A stretch of DNA of 58,969 nucleotides from an uncultured Christensenella sp. (GTDB lineage Bacteria > Bacillota > Clostridia > Christensenellales > Borkfalkiaceae): contig CAJUHT010000010.1 in the NCBI GenBank assembly GCA_910586035.1, positions 1 to 58,969 of the forward strand. The letters are read 5' to 3'. The position numbers and the translations under genes were made by a program. The notes under the pieces were generated by a model. The model was not told the DNA's origin and ran no database searches. It worked only from the letters and a program-made list of their open reading frames with translations. Of the stretch, positions 1 through 8,121 are shown piece by piece. How positions within the stretch are numbered: position 1 is the first letter of the stretch; each line of letters opens with the position of its first letter.

Positions 1-1
1 G

Positions 2-142
2 GAGGACTACGAAAAGAAACACCCCGAAAAATTCAGCGCTACCACGGAGGAAAGCGCCGTTCCCCTCCCCTCCGCCGCGGAAGATAACCAATCGCCCGAT
101 AAACTTGTTGAAACACAAAACGCTCTTAACGAAGATGAATAA
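2..142 (+). CDS. C-terminal end of an unidentified protein (5' partial)
   Basis: An open frame enters from the left edge and ends at TAA 140-142, giving 46 residues rich in Glu, Lys, Pro and Ser that end in NEDE. The tail is acidic and looks disordered, with no motif I can assign. The next gene starts 17 bases later on the same strand, so the two are probably cotranscribed. Function unknown; the start lies outside the window. Confidence 0.55.
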   Translation, partial: EDYEKKHPEKFSATTEESAVPLPSAAEDNQSPDKLVETQNALNEDE

Positions 143-159
143 ATTAAGAAGAGAGAAAA

Positions 160-798
160 ATGCCTCTTTATTTATGTAAAAACGAAAAAATTTTAAAAAA
201 CTGGACTTTTGCAAGCGAAGAAGCAAGCAACGGAACTTACAACCACTGCTTAACGGTTACCAATAAGAGAATGGTTGCAACAAGCGCTTCCCCTAACTCT
301 ATTTCGCGCACGGAGATTCCAATAGACAGCGTAAAGAGCATTAACGGCAGTTACTACGCAACCGAGGAAAAGACTAACAACCCCAACGGTAGCATCGTAC
401 TTGCGGGAATTTTACTGCTCATTGCCGGTATAATTCTTATTGCGGTATTTATAGGCAACCTTGCGGGAATGATAATCGGTCCCATACTCGGACTGACGGG
501 CTTGATAATTGTTATAGTGGGTGCGACGCGCTCGAAAACCGTTACAGCTTCCGCAGGCTTTTCACTTATGGTAACCACGGCGGGAAGCGAGGGCACGCCC
601 CTGTCGGTAGGAAAAAGCTTTAACTCCGCGCAAACCCAAACGCAAACCATACAACTGTCCAACGTTACGATTAACAAGGAAACCGTAGAAGAAATTTTAG
701 ATATGCTCGGCGCGCTGGTTTTAGGAAAGCAACCGCTTGAAACGCCCGCCGCCGCTAAAAACGATAACCGAGAATTATTGGACAAAGAAACCGCCTGA
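160..798 (+). CDS. Small membrane protein, PH-like N-terminus and TM hairpin
   Basis: A 212-residue protein of unknown function. Residues 1-70 contain LTVTNKRMVA, resembling the 'TNkR' strand of bacterial PH-like domains. Two hydrophobic segments follow at about residues 79-102 and 105-125 with a Gly-rich turn, and a soluble C-terminal part of about 85 residues follows them. The likely topology is an integral membrane hairpin with both ends on one side. A purine-rich AGAGAG ribosome site lies just upstream. The gene follows a truncated CDS at 17 bases and is closed by a strong terminator at 805-840. The PH-like reading rests on one short motif and is tentative. Confidence 0.7.
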   Translation: MPLYLCKNEKILKNWTFASEEASNGTYNHCLTVTNKRMVATSASPNSISRTEIPIDSVKSINGSYYATEEKTNNPNGSIVLAGILLLIAGIILIAVFIGNLAGMIIGPILGLTGLIIVIVGATRSKTVTASAGFSLMVTTAGSEGTPLSVGKSFNSAQTQTQTIQLSNVTINKETVEEILDMLGALVLGKQPLETPAAAKNDNRELLDKETA

Positions 799-804
799 CG
801 GCAA

Positions 805-840
805 AGCCCTCCGCAAACCTTATTGCGGAGGGCTCTTTTA
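805..840 (+). terminator. Rho-independent terminator after the 160-798 gene
   Basis: Perfect 12-bp arms (805-816 and 823-834, AGCCCTCCGCAA / TTGCGGAGGGCT) with a 6-nt loop, followed by CTTTTA. It separates two convergent genes. Confidence 0.9.
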
Positions 841-851
841 ATACTAATACT

Positions 852-1505
852 TTAAATTTTTCCGCCTGAATTATTGTTTTTTTCCACCGCCCCGTTATTT
901 TCCTCCGCAACTTTATACCCAAGTTTTTTATATTCGTTTAAAGTTGCGTTAAAACTGCGGCGGGCAGAGCCAAACGCTTCAAGCACCCTGTCCTTTATTT
1001 CGTCGCTACTTGTCTTGCTACCCGTTGTCGTAGTAACGTCTTTATCGTTCCAAATGCTGTGCTTTGTAACGCTGACGCTACTGTCGAGCACAACGTTTTC
1101 AACAAAGCCATTACTCACCTTGCCGCACTTTTTGCATTTTGCCTCGATAAAAATCGAGCCGATAGATTCATACGTTGTTCGTGAAGAATCGTCGTTACTT
1201 CTTGTTTCTCTTCTCGTCTGCCCGACGCGCCAGGACAAATCGCCGAAAGCGAATTCTCTACCGCACCCGCAAACAGCGATACCGCCGTCGATTTCCACGC
1301 CGACGTCCGACTTTTTTATCGCTCCGCCTATTAAAACGCAAACGACAATCAACAGAATTATTGCGACAGCTAATATGCCAAGCACATACAAAAACCTAAT
1401 TTCCCCGCCCGAAGTATGATTGGTCAGCAACATTTCCTTTATATTAGGAAACATTACTATAAACGACCCGACCAGAGCGGCGAGTATTATCGCGCCGACA
1501 AGCAA
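852..1505 (-). CDS. Membrane protein with zinc-ribbon-like domain, disrupted start
   Basis: A 217-residue frame with two hydrophobic segments (about residues 3-20 and 37-63), then a soluble domain with CGCG and CKKC pairs about 45 residues apart. This resembles a zinc ribbon of unknown role. As it stands, the frame has only a TTG start at 1505 with no ribosome site. Upstream, a good site (GGAGAGG) precedes an ATG at 1567, but that frame ends after 18 codons (TAA at 1513-1511), one frame away from the long frame. I infer that the true N-terminus begins at 1567 and that an indel, real or from sequencing, separates it from the rest. Translational coupling to a short leader peptide is the alternative. 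Confidence 0.6.
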   Translation of the reverse strand: MLVGAIILAALVGSFIVMFPNIKEMLLTNHTSGGEIRFLYVLGILAVAIILLIVVCVLIGGAIKKSDVGVEIDGGIAVCGCGREFAFGDLSWRVGQTRRETRSNDDSSRTTYESIGSIFIEAKCKKCGKVSNGFVENVVLDSSVSVTKHSIWNDKDVTTTTGSKTSSDEIKDRVLEAFGSARRSFNATLNEYKKLGYKVAEENNGAVEKNNNSGGKI

Positions 1506-1605
1506 AATTCTTACCGAGCGCTATTTTTTACTTTTTCTACGCTACCTTTGGGATTGACAAGTTTCATAACCTCTCCTTTTCTTTCGATTACTTATAATTG
1601 TTTTT

Positions 1606-1656
1606 GTTAGCCGTGTACACGGCTAACAAGGGGCGCGCCCCTTGAAAAACTTTTCA
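1606..1656. repeat. Three abutting palindromes
   Basis: A perfect 22-bp palindrome (1606-1627, centre GTAC) overlaps a perfect 18-bp palindrome (1627-1644, containing GGCGCGCC). A smaller dyad, TGAAAA-N2-TTTTCA (1643-1656), follows. The cluster lies between ftsY and the next minus-strand gene. It has no clear U-tract on either strand, so it looks more like a REP-type element than an ordinary terminator. Confidence 0.7.
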
Positions 1657-1699
1657 CTTGAAACGATTATATCACACGTCGCAGATTTTTACAAAGCAA

Positions 1700-2596
1700 T
1701 CACAAAATATTGTCAATAAATTCTTCCGGGTCGAACAGCTCCAAATCGTCAATTTTTTCGCCCACGCCCGCAAACACAACGGGTATTTCCAGCTCGCCGC
1801 AAAGCGAAATTACAAAGCCGCCCTTTGCCGAGCCGTCGAGCTTGGTCAAAACTATGCCGTCAAGCTCTACCGCGCTATCGAACACCTCCGCCTGATTATA
1901 GGCGTTGTTGCCCGTGGTAGCGTCCAACACAAGCAGTTTATAGAAATTGGCGGCGGGGTATTCCCTGTCCACCACGCGCGACATCTTCTTTAATTCCTCC
2001 ATAAGGTTAGATTTAACGTGCAACCTGCCCGCCGTATCCACGATTACCACGTCGGTGCCGCGAGCCTTTGCCGAAGAGAGTGCGTCGAACACAACCGCCG
2101 AAGGGTCGGAACCCTCCTCGTGCTTGACTATGCGCACCTTAGCCCTGTCCGCCCATACGGAAAGCTGGTCGCTTGCCGCCGCGCGGAACGTGTCCGCCGC
2201 CGCCACGGTAACGCTTTTGCCCTGCCTTAAAAAGTAAGCGGCAAGCTTGCCGACGGTAGTCGTCTTGCCAACGCCGTTTACGCCCACAAGCATAATTACG
2301 GCGGGATATTCTATGCGGGGCAGCGGAGCTTCCTCCAACTTTTCCTGCAAGATATCCTTTAAGCAGTCCACCACAAAGTCCTTGTCCTTAATTTTTTCCG
2401 CCTTGACTTCCGCGCGCAATTCCTCCACGACGTCCGCCGCGGTGTTTACGGAAATATCCGAGCTGATTAAAATTTCTTCGAGCTCGTCGTAAAACTCGTC
2501 GCCGAGCTTATTTTTGGAGAACAACGCGCCCAGCGCGTCGGAAAACGCCTTCTTTGTCTTTTTAAGCGCGTTTGCAAGTTTTGAAAAAATTCCCAA
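1700..2596 (-). CDS. ftsY: Signal recognition particle receptor FtsY
   Basis: The SRP receptor GTPase docks ribosome-nascent-chain/SRP complexes to the membrane translocon. The 298 residues show a short basic A region (LKKTKKAFSD), the N helical domain, and the G domain with P-loop GVNGVGKT (105-112), DTFRAAA (135-141), DTAGR (187-191) and TKLDG (251-255). The C-terminus is the usual GVGEKIDDLELFDPEEF. It is short for the family because the acidic A domain is minimal, as is common in Gram-positives. The ATG follows AAGGTG. It lies 88 bp downstream of smc, with a GC hairpin (arms 2628-2634 and 2649-2655) between them. Confidence 0.97.
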   Translation of the reverse strand: MGIFSKLANALKKTKKAFSDALGALFSKNKLGDEFYDELEEILISSDISVNTAADVVEELRAEVKAEKIKDKDFVVDCLKDILQEKLEEAPLPRIEYPAVIMLVGVNGVGKTTTVGKLAAYFLRQGKSVTVAAADTFRAAASDQLSVWADRAKVRIVKHEEGSDPSAVVFDALSSAKARGTDVVIVDTAGRLHVKSNLMEELKKMSRVVDREYPAANFYKLLVLDATTGNNAYNQAEVFDSAVELDGIVLTKLDGSAKGGFVISLCGELEIPVVFAGVGEKIDDLELFDPEEFIDNIL

Positions 2597-2684
2597 TTTG
2601 TTTCACCTTAATTATTTTAACTGATACGCGGCGGGGCACAGAGCAATTCCGCCGCGCCGCCATACCATATAAATTATAGCCGAA

Positions 2685-5600
2685 TTAAGAAACGGTATCG
2701 CCGCCCAACCTGCTTTCAACTTCGGAAAGCTTAACGGATACTATTTTTGAAACGCCCTTTTCTTCCATAGTAACGCCGAAAAGCACGTCCGCCTTTTCCA
2801 TAGTAGGTTTACGGTGGGTAATAACGATAAACTGCGTCTGCGCGGCAAACTTTTTAAGATACGTTGCGTACCTGCCTACGTTGGCGTCGTCAAGCGCCGC
2901 CTCTATTTCGTCCAGCACGCAGAAAGGCATAGGGCGCATCTGAATGATTGCAAAGAGAATTGCTATCGCCGTAAGCGCCTGCTCGCCGCCCGAAAGCAAC
3001 GATATTTTGGTAAGGTTTTTGCCGGGAGGGCAAGCGACAATTTCAACGCCCGCGTCCAGAGGGTCCTCGCACGCGGAGTAATCGAGCTGTAATTCCGCCC
3101 TGCCGCCGCCGAACAGTTCTTTAAACGTGCGCTTGAAGTTTTCGTTTATGGTGTTAAAGCCCGCGTCGAAAATTTTGAGCATCTCGCCCCTGATGTCGGC
3201 AAGAGCCTTTTCCAAATCTTCGATTGCCTTCTGCAAATCGTCCTTTTCCTCGCACATCTTCTGATAGCGGGCGCTTACCGCCTCGTAGTCCTCTATTGCG
3301 GTAAGGTTTACGGGACCGAGCATCGTGATTTGCCGCTTACAGCTGATAATAGTCGACGAAGCCGCGGAAACGTCGAAGTTTTCCACCTTGTACTTCAAAC
3401 AGCCCTCATAGTCCTCGTGATATTCTTCGTCTATGCGCTGCTGTAAAAATTCCAAATCGGAATCGATTTTCTGCATAGCCATTTCCTGATTATGCAGTTT
3501 ACCGTTCAGCTCTTCCAACAGCTCGGCGGTCTCGAACCTCGACTTGTCTATGTCGGCGACTCTGGCGTTGAGCTTTTTCTTACTCTCTTCGACCTCGCCG
3601 ATACGCGCGTTCAAATCGTCGAGTTTAAGCTGTTCGTCCTTGGTGAGCGCCGCCCTCGCCGCCTTGTCGCTCCACTCGTCAAACTGCTGTTGAAGCTGTG
3701 GCAGAAGGGTGCGCAGGTTGCTCACCCGCTCGATAAGCTCCGCCTTTTCGGCTTTCGTCCTCTCGGCGGAATCGGTGTTTGACTTCATCGCGCTTTCCAA
3801 CGAAGCCATTTCCACCTGCATAGAGTTGAGACGCGCGGTCTTTTCGTTGCGCTCCTTTACAATCTTGTCGTTCTGCTCGCTCATAGTGTCGATTTCGGAA
3901 GAAGCCTTGTGCGACTGCTCCGAAAGCGTGCTTGCGCCCTGACTCGTGGAGGAATATTGGCTGTCCAATTCGGCAAGCTTGCCCTCTATCTGCCCGCGCG
4001 ACTGCCGGTATACGGAGTACTCGCTCTCCCTGTCGGCAATGTTGAACATCAGGCTGGAAAGTTTTTCCTTTGCGCCCGCAAGCTCCAAACGCGCCTGTTG
4101 CAGTTTGCCGTCCAGCTCCTCCCTGAACGCCTTTGCGGCGGCAAGCTCCTTTTCGGCTTCGCCGCGCTTAAACTGCGAACTTTCAAGCAGGCTTTTCTTT
4201 GCGGTTATTTCATCCTCTATTTCCTTTATCTTTCTTTCGTTGGCAAGCAGGTTTGCCGAATTTTCCCTGCGGCTGCCGCCCGTCATCGAACCGGAAGTTG
4301 CAATTATATCGCCGTCGAGAGTTACTATTTTAAACGAGCGGGGATAGCGCCTTGCAATTACCGTTGCGCAGGCGATGTCTTCACAGACCAAAGTATTGCC
4401 CAAAAGATTGTGAATTACGTTTTCGTACTTTTTATCGTACTTGACCAAATCGATTGCAAGACCAACCGCGCCCCTTTCGTTGCAGGCGGACTTGATTTGC
4501 GGCGTTTCGAAGCGGGGACGGAGCGCGTCCACGGGCAAAAAGGTTACCTGACCGGCGCGATTGGACTTTAAGTACTCTATAAGATACTGCGCGTCCTCGC
4601 GCGTTTCGGTTATAACGTTTTGCATAGCCCCGCCAAACGCCGTTTCTATGGCTATTTCGTAACCCTTGTCGCAGGAAACGACGTCGGCAATCAAGCCCAT
4701 AATTTTAGCCGACAGCTTAGGGTTGTCCTTGGCGTCGGACATAAGGCGGCGCACCGAATACACGTACCCCTCGAACCTGTCGCGCAGGGCGGTATACGTG
4801 CGCAAACTCTGTTGAAGGGAAGATATCTGCGCCTCGCTGTCGTAAATTCTTCTAACCAGAGTCTGCACCTTTTCGTTGGCGGTATTAACCGCCGTTTCGG
4901 CGTTTTCGTACAGCACGTTTTCGTCGCCGAGGTAGGAGTTGAGGCTCTCCTGCTGATTTAAAGTTTTGTCGTACTCGGCTTTGAGCTTTTCGTGCTCTGC
5001 GCGCACGGTTTCCATAGCCGCGTCCATTTCGGCAAGCCGCTCTTTCAAAAGCTCCTTCTTAGCCGCAAGCGAGCCTATGTTTTCCTTTATTTCGGAAAGG
5101 TCGCGGAAGGCGTCCATAACCTTTTTTCTGTGTTCGTTGGTCGAAAGCTCGTAACTTGCTATACTCTCGGTAAGCGTTACTATTTCGGCTTGAAGCGCCG
5201 CGCTCTCCTCGCGCAGTCTTTCTATCCTTTCGCCGTTCTTGCGGGCGTATTCCTCGCAACGGCGTATGCCCTTATCCACGTCGCCTATGCGCTTTGTGGC
5301 GAAAACTATGTCGTCCTGAGCCTGTTGAAGCTTGTATTTAACGGCGTTGGCGCGCTCCTTAAACACCTTGCTTTCGCCCGTACTGCGCTCCAACCCGACA
5401 GTATATTCCAACCTCTCCTCGTTAAGCCTTTTCAGTTTTTCGTCCGCGCCCGCCAAAAGGCTTCTGCACTCCTCGTACTCGGACAACAGCGTAGCCGCAA
5501 GGTCGGTATTTGTCTTAATCTGTTCGTTTATTTTAGTAATGCGCGCGTTGAGTTTATCCCTTTCTCCCGCCGCGCCGTCGTGTCGGAATATGTACATATT

Positions 5601-6284
5601 TATTTCGTTTTGGCGCAGAGTATTGTACAGCTCGTTATACTTTTTGGCGTTTTCCGCCGCCTTGGCAAGCGGGTTCAACTGCCTTTCCACTTCCGACATT
5701 CTCTGCGCGAACACAAAAAGATTATCGCGCGAGTAGTTAAGCTTCCTCTCCGCCTCAGCCTTTCTGTCCTTGAAAACGACTATGCCCGTAGCTTCCTCGA
5801 AAATGGAGCGGCGCTCTTCGGGGCGGGAATTCATTATCTGCGCGATACGCCCCTGACCGATAATAGAGTACCCCTCTTTCGCCGCGCCCGCTCCGTGAAG
5901 CAAGCCCGTAAGTATTTTCATACGCGAAGGCTGTTGGTTTAAAAGGTATTCGCTGGTGCCGTCGCGGTAGAGCCGCCTGGTCATTTCCAGTTCGTCCGCG
6001 TCGTAATCGAATATGCGGTTGGTATTGTCGAAGGTAAGCGTAACTTCGCAAAAGGAGGTCTTTTTCCTCTTTTCCGTGCCGTTAAAAATTACGTCGAGCA
6101 TCTGCGTGCCGCGCATAACCTTCGCAGACTGCTCGCCTAAAACCCAGCGGATTGCGTCGGCAACGTTGGACTTGCCGCAACCGTTAGGTCCGACTATACA
6201 GGTTACGCCGTCGGTAAGCGGAATTTCCGTTTTGTCGGCAAACGACTTAAACCCGATTAGTTTTATTTTTTTAAACTGTACCAT
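2685..6284 (-). CDS. smc: Chromosome segregation ATPase SMC
   Basis: Full-length condensin subunit of 1199 residues. The N-terminal head carries Walker A GPNGCGKSN (32-40). Two long coiled coils flank a hinge at roughly 500-680 that contains the Gly-rich GSMTGGS stretch. The C-terminal head has the ABC signature LSGGEQ (from residue 1097) and Walker B FCVLDE (1121-1126). It organises and compacts newly replicated origin DNA, normally with ScpA and ScpB, which are not in the window. The ATG at 6284 follows AGGAGAG. It sits between rnc and ftsY in the classic Bacillota order. Confidence 0.98.
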   Translation of the reverse strand: MVQFKKIKLIGFKSFADKTEIPLTDGVTCIVGPNGCGKSNVADAIRWVLGEQSAKVMRGTQMLDVIFNGTEKRKKTSFCEVTLTFDNTNRIFDYDADELEMTRRLYRDGTSEYLLNQQPSRMKILTGLLHGAGAAKEGYSIIGQGRIAQIMNSRPEERRSIFEEATGIVVFKDRKAEAERKLNYSRDNLFVFAQRMSEVERQLNPLAKAAENAKKYNELYNTLRQNEINMYIFRHDGAAGERDKLNARITKINEQIKTNTDLAATLLSEYEECRSLLAGADEKLKRLNEERLEYTVGLERSTGESKVFKERANAVKYKLQQAQDDIVFATKRIGDVDKGIRRCEEYARKNGERIERLREESAALQAEIVTLTESIASYELSTNEHRKKVMDAFRDLSEIKENIGSLAAKKELLKERLAEMDAAMETVRAEHEKLKAEYDKTLNQQESLNSYLGDENVLYENAETAVNTANEKVQTLVRRIYDSEAQISSLQQSLRTYTALRDRFEGYVYSVRRLMSDAKDNPKLSAKIMGLIADVVSCDKGYEIAIETAFGGAMQNVITETREDAQYLIEYLKSNRAGQVTFLPVDALRPRFETPQIKSACNERGAVGLAIDLVKYDKKYENVIHNLLGNTLVCEDIACATVIARRYPRSFKIVTLDGDIIATSGSMTGGSRRENSANLLANERKIKEIEDEITAKKSLLESSQFKRGEAEKELAAAKAFREELDGKLQQARLELAGAKEKLSSLMFNIADRESEYSVYRQSRGQIEGKLAELDSQYSSTSQGASTLSEQSHKASSEIDTMSEQNDKIVKERNEKTARLNSMQVEMASLESAMKSNTDSAERTKAEKAELIERVSNLRTLLPQLQQQFDEWSDKAARAALTKDEQLKLDDLNARIGEVEESKKKLNARVADIDKSRFETAELLEELNGKLHNQEMAMQKIDSDLEFLQQRIDEEYHEDYEGCLKYKVENFDVSAASSTIISCKRQITMLGPVNLTAIEDYEAVSARYQKMCEEKDDLQKAIEDLEKALADIRGEMLKIFDAGFNTINENFKRTFKELFGGGRAELQLDYSACEDPLDAGVEIVACPPGKNLTKISLLSGGEQALTAIAILFAIIQMRPMPFCVLDEIEAALDDANVGRYATYLKKFAAQTQFIVITHRKPTMEKADVLFGVTMEEKGVSKIVSVKLSEVESRLGGDTVS

Positions 6285-6344
6285 ATACTCTCCTGTCGCG
6301 GGAAACGCCCCGCGCGGCTTTATGAACTATACGTTAAAGCGGTT

Positions 6345-6974
6345 TTAAACTCCGCCCTTTATAAACGCCAACAACTCTTCCGCGGCGCGCCTTTTGGCTT
6401 CGGAAAAGTTATCACCCCGCCCCGAAAAGGTTTTGCCGCCGTACTCCACCGTAACCTGATGCACGGGGCTTTGCGGCGTTCCTCCCAACAGCTTTTTATA
6501 CTCCGGCAACTCCTCCCCGCGCGACTGCAACAGCTCCTGCACTTCGGCGATATAGTTTTGCGCGTTGGGAAGGGGCGTGAGCGTAGACAGCGCAAACTTA
6601 CGCGCCGCGTCAAGACCGCCGTCAAGATAGATTGCCGCAACAAACGCCTCGTACGCGCTGGGCACGGCTTTCTTGTTGGTTGTGTCGCCCTTGTTCTTTA
6701 TAAGCGCGGCGGCAAGCCCCAGCCGCTCGGAAACGGGTCGCAGAGCCTCGTCGGACAACAGCTCCTGTTTCTTTACGGTTATTTCGCCCTCCGTAAGGTT
6801 TTCCGCATAATATTTTTCGGCTACCAAAAACGTTAAAAGCGCGTCGCCCAGACACTCCAACCCTTCGTTGTTAAAGGAGTTGTCGTATGAGGAAAGCGTG
6901 AGCGCCTTTTTCAAAAGTTGCTTGTCTTTAAAAACGTAGCCGCACCGTTTTTCCAATTGTTCCCAAAGGCTCAT
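6345..6974 (-). CDS. rnc: Ribonuclease III, atypical active site
   Basis: Double-strand-specific endoribonuclease of 209 residues. It has an N-terminal nuclease domain (1-125) and a C-terminal dsRNA-binding domain (about 156-207, ending GRGDNFSEAKRRAAEELL). The signature region reads NNEGLECLGDAL (36-47), so E37, E40 and D44 of the catalytic set remain. The usual Arg of ERLEFLGD is Gly, and Phe is Cys. The second motif, normally DAFEA, reads SAYEA (106-110), so the metal-binding Asp is Ser while E109 is kept. The usual THxS segment is TLSS. The gene overlaps the plsX stop by 4 bp (ATGA) and lies 60 bp before smc. It is clearly the family member by sequence and position; whether it cleaves RNA normally is open. 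Confidence 0.9.
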   Translation of the reverse strand: MSLWEQLEKRCGYVFKDKQLLKKALTLSSYDNSFNNEGLECLGDALLTFLVAEKYYAENLTEGEITVKKQELLSDEALRPVSERLGLAAALIKNKGDTTNKKAVPSAYEAFVAAIYLDGGLDAARKFALSTLTPLPNAQNYIAEVQELLQSRGEELPEYKKLLGGTPQSPVHQVTVEYGGKTFSGRGDNFSEAKRRAAEELLAFIKGGV

Positions 6975-7999
6975 TCTTCAACGGGGATAAGGTTGTCCAA
7001 ATCAACCTTTTCCAACATCTCCTCCACTTTTGGTATAAGCCCGTTCCTGTAAATGGAAAGCGCGTTTTTTATGGCGTTTGCTATCGTTACGGGCTTCGAG
7101 GTGCCGTGGCTTTTAATTACTACCTTTTTCAACCCCAACAAAAGGGCGCCGCCGTACTTGTCGAAGTCCAGTCCCTTTTTCATTCTCTTAATCGCGCCCA
7201 GCATAAACAGCGAGCCGATAAGCGACGCGGGCGACGACTTAAACTGCTTTTTCATAGTGGCGAGTATCATCTTTGCGCAACCCTCAATCGATTTAAGCGC
7301 AACGTTGCCCGAAAAACCGTCGGCAATGACCACGTCCACGTTGCCGTAATTTATATCCCTGCCCTCGACGTTGCCCACAAAATTTATGCCCTGCATTTGG
7401 CTGAGGTACTTATACGTTTCCTGACGGAGCGGGTCGCCCTTATGCTCCTCCGTGCCGTTGTTTAAAAGCCCCACGCTCGGGTTGGCTTTATCAAAGCCCG
7501 CCTGAGCGTACGCCGAAGCGAGAAGGGCGAACTGGCAGAGCATAGAGGGCTTGCACTCGGCGTTTGCGCCGCAGTCGCACAGTAGAGTTGCTCCGTTTAC
7601 GTTGGGTATTGCGGGGCAGAGCGCGGCGCGCTTTATTCCCCTTATCCTGCCGAGTATCAGCTGACCGCCCGCTATTATCGCGCCGGTAGAGCCTGCGGAA
7701 ACAAGCCCGCAAACGTCGTCGTTCTTTTTCAAATGCCAATATGCCGCAGTCAAAGAAGCCTGCTTATTTTTGATAGCTTCCGTAGGCACGTCGTTCATAC
7801 CAATAACGTCGGGGCAGTCGAGAATTTCCACCCGCGAAGCGTCGTATTTGTACTTGGCAAGCTCGGCTTTTATTTCGGCTTCCCTGCCCGCAATTATCAG
7901 ATATAACCGCTTATCGTCCTTTAAAGCGCGTACCGCGCCTTCAACAATAGCCGCGGGCGCGTTGTCGCCGCCCATAACGTCGAGAATAATTTTGTCCAC
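6971..7999 (-). CDS. plsX: Phosphate acyltransferase PlsX
   Basis: Converts acyl-ACP to acyl-phosphate, the first committed step of Gram-positive phospholipid synthesis. The 342 residues begin MDKIILDVMGGDNAP, the typical PlsX start, and contain CDCGANAECKP and ADGFSGNVALK. The start is GTG at 7999 behind a GGAGCGG ribosome site. A promoter lies at 8035-8063. The stop overlaps the rnc start. In many Bacillota acpP, often with fabD and fabG, lies between plsX and rnc; here nothing does. Confidence 0.96.
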   Translation of the reverse strand: MDKIILDVMGGDNAPAAIVEGAVRALKDDKRLYLIIAGREAEIKAELAKYKYDASRVEILDCPDVIGMNDVPTEAIKNKQASLTAAYWHLKKNDDVCGLVSAGSTGAIIAGGQLILGRIRGIKRAALCPAIPNVNGATLLCDCGANAECKPSMLCQFALLASAYAQAGFDKANPSVGLLNNGTEEHKGDPLRQETYKYLSQMQGINFVGNVEGRDINYGNVDVVIADGFSGNVALKSIEGCAKMILATMKKQFKSSPASLIGSLFMLGAIKRMKKGLDFDKYGGALLLGLKKVVIKSHGTSKPVTIANAIKNALSIYRNGLIPKVEEMLEKVDLDNLIPVEE

Positions 8000-8034
8000 T
8001 ATAAATTCCGCTCCGAAAAAATATACCGATTATG

Positions 8035-8063
8035 ATTGTATCATAAAATTTGTAAAAACACAA
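8035..8063 (-). promoter_or_regulatory. Sigma-A promoter of plsX-rnc-smc-ftsY
   Basis: On the minus strand, TTGTGT (8063-8058), a 17-bp spacer and TACAAT (8040-8035), placed about 35 bp before the plsX GTG. Confidence 0.6.
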
Positions 8064-8121
8064 TAGTATAGCGGTAAAAAGCGGTATTTTTTTACAACGG
8101 CGCCCTCGCCGCCGAACAATT

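Noticed and set aside
1525..1545. Programmed -1 frameshift at A AAA AAT
   Set aside because: After slipping, the next codon is TAG, so it cannot join the long frame.
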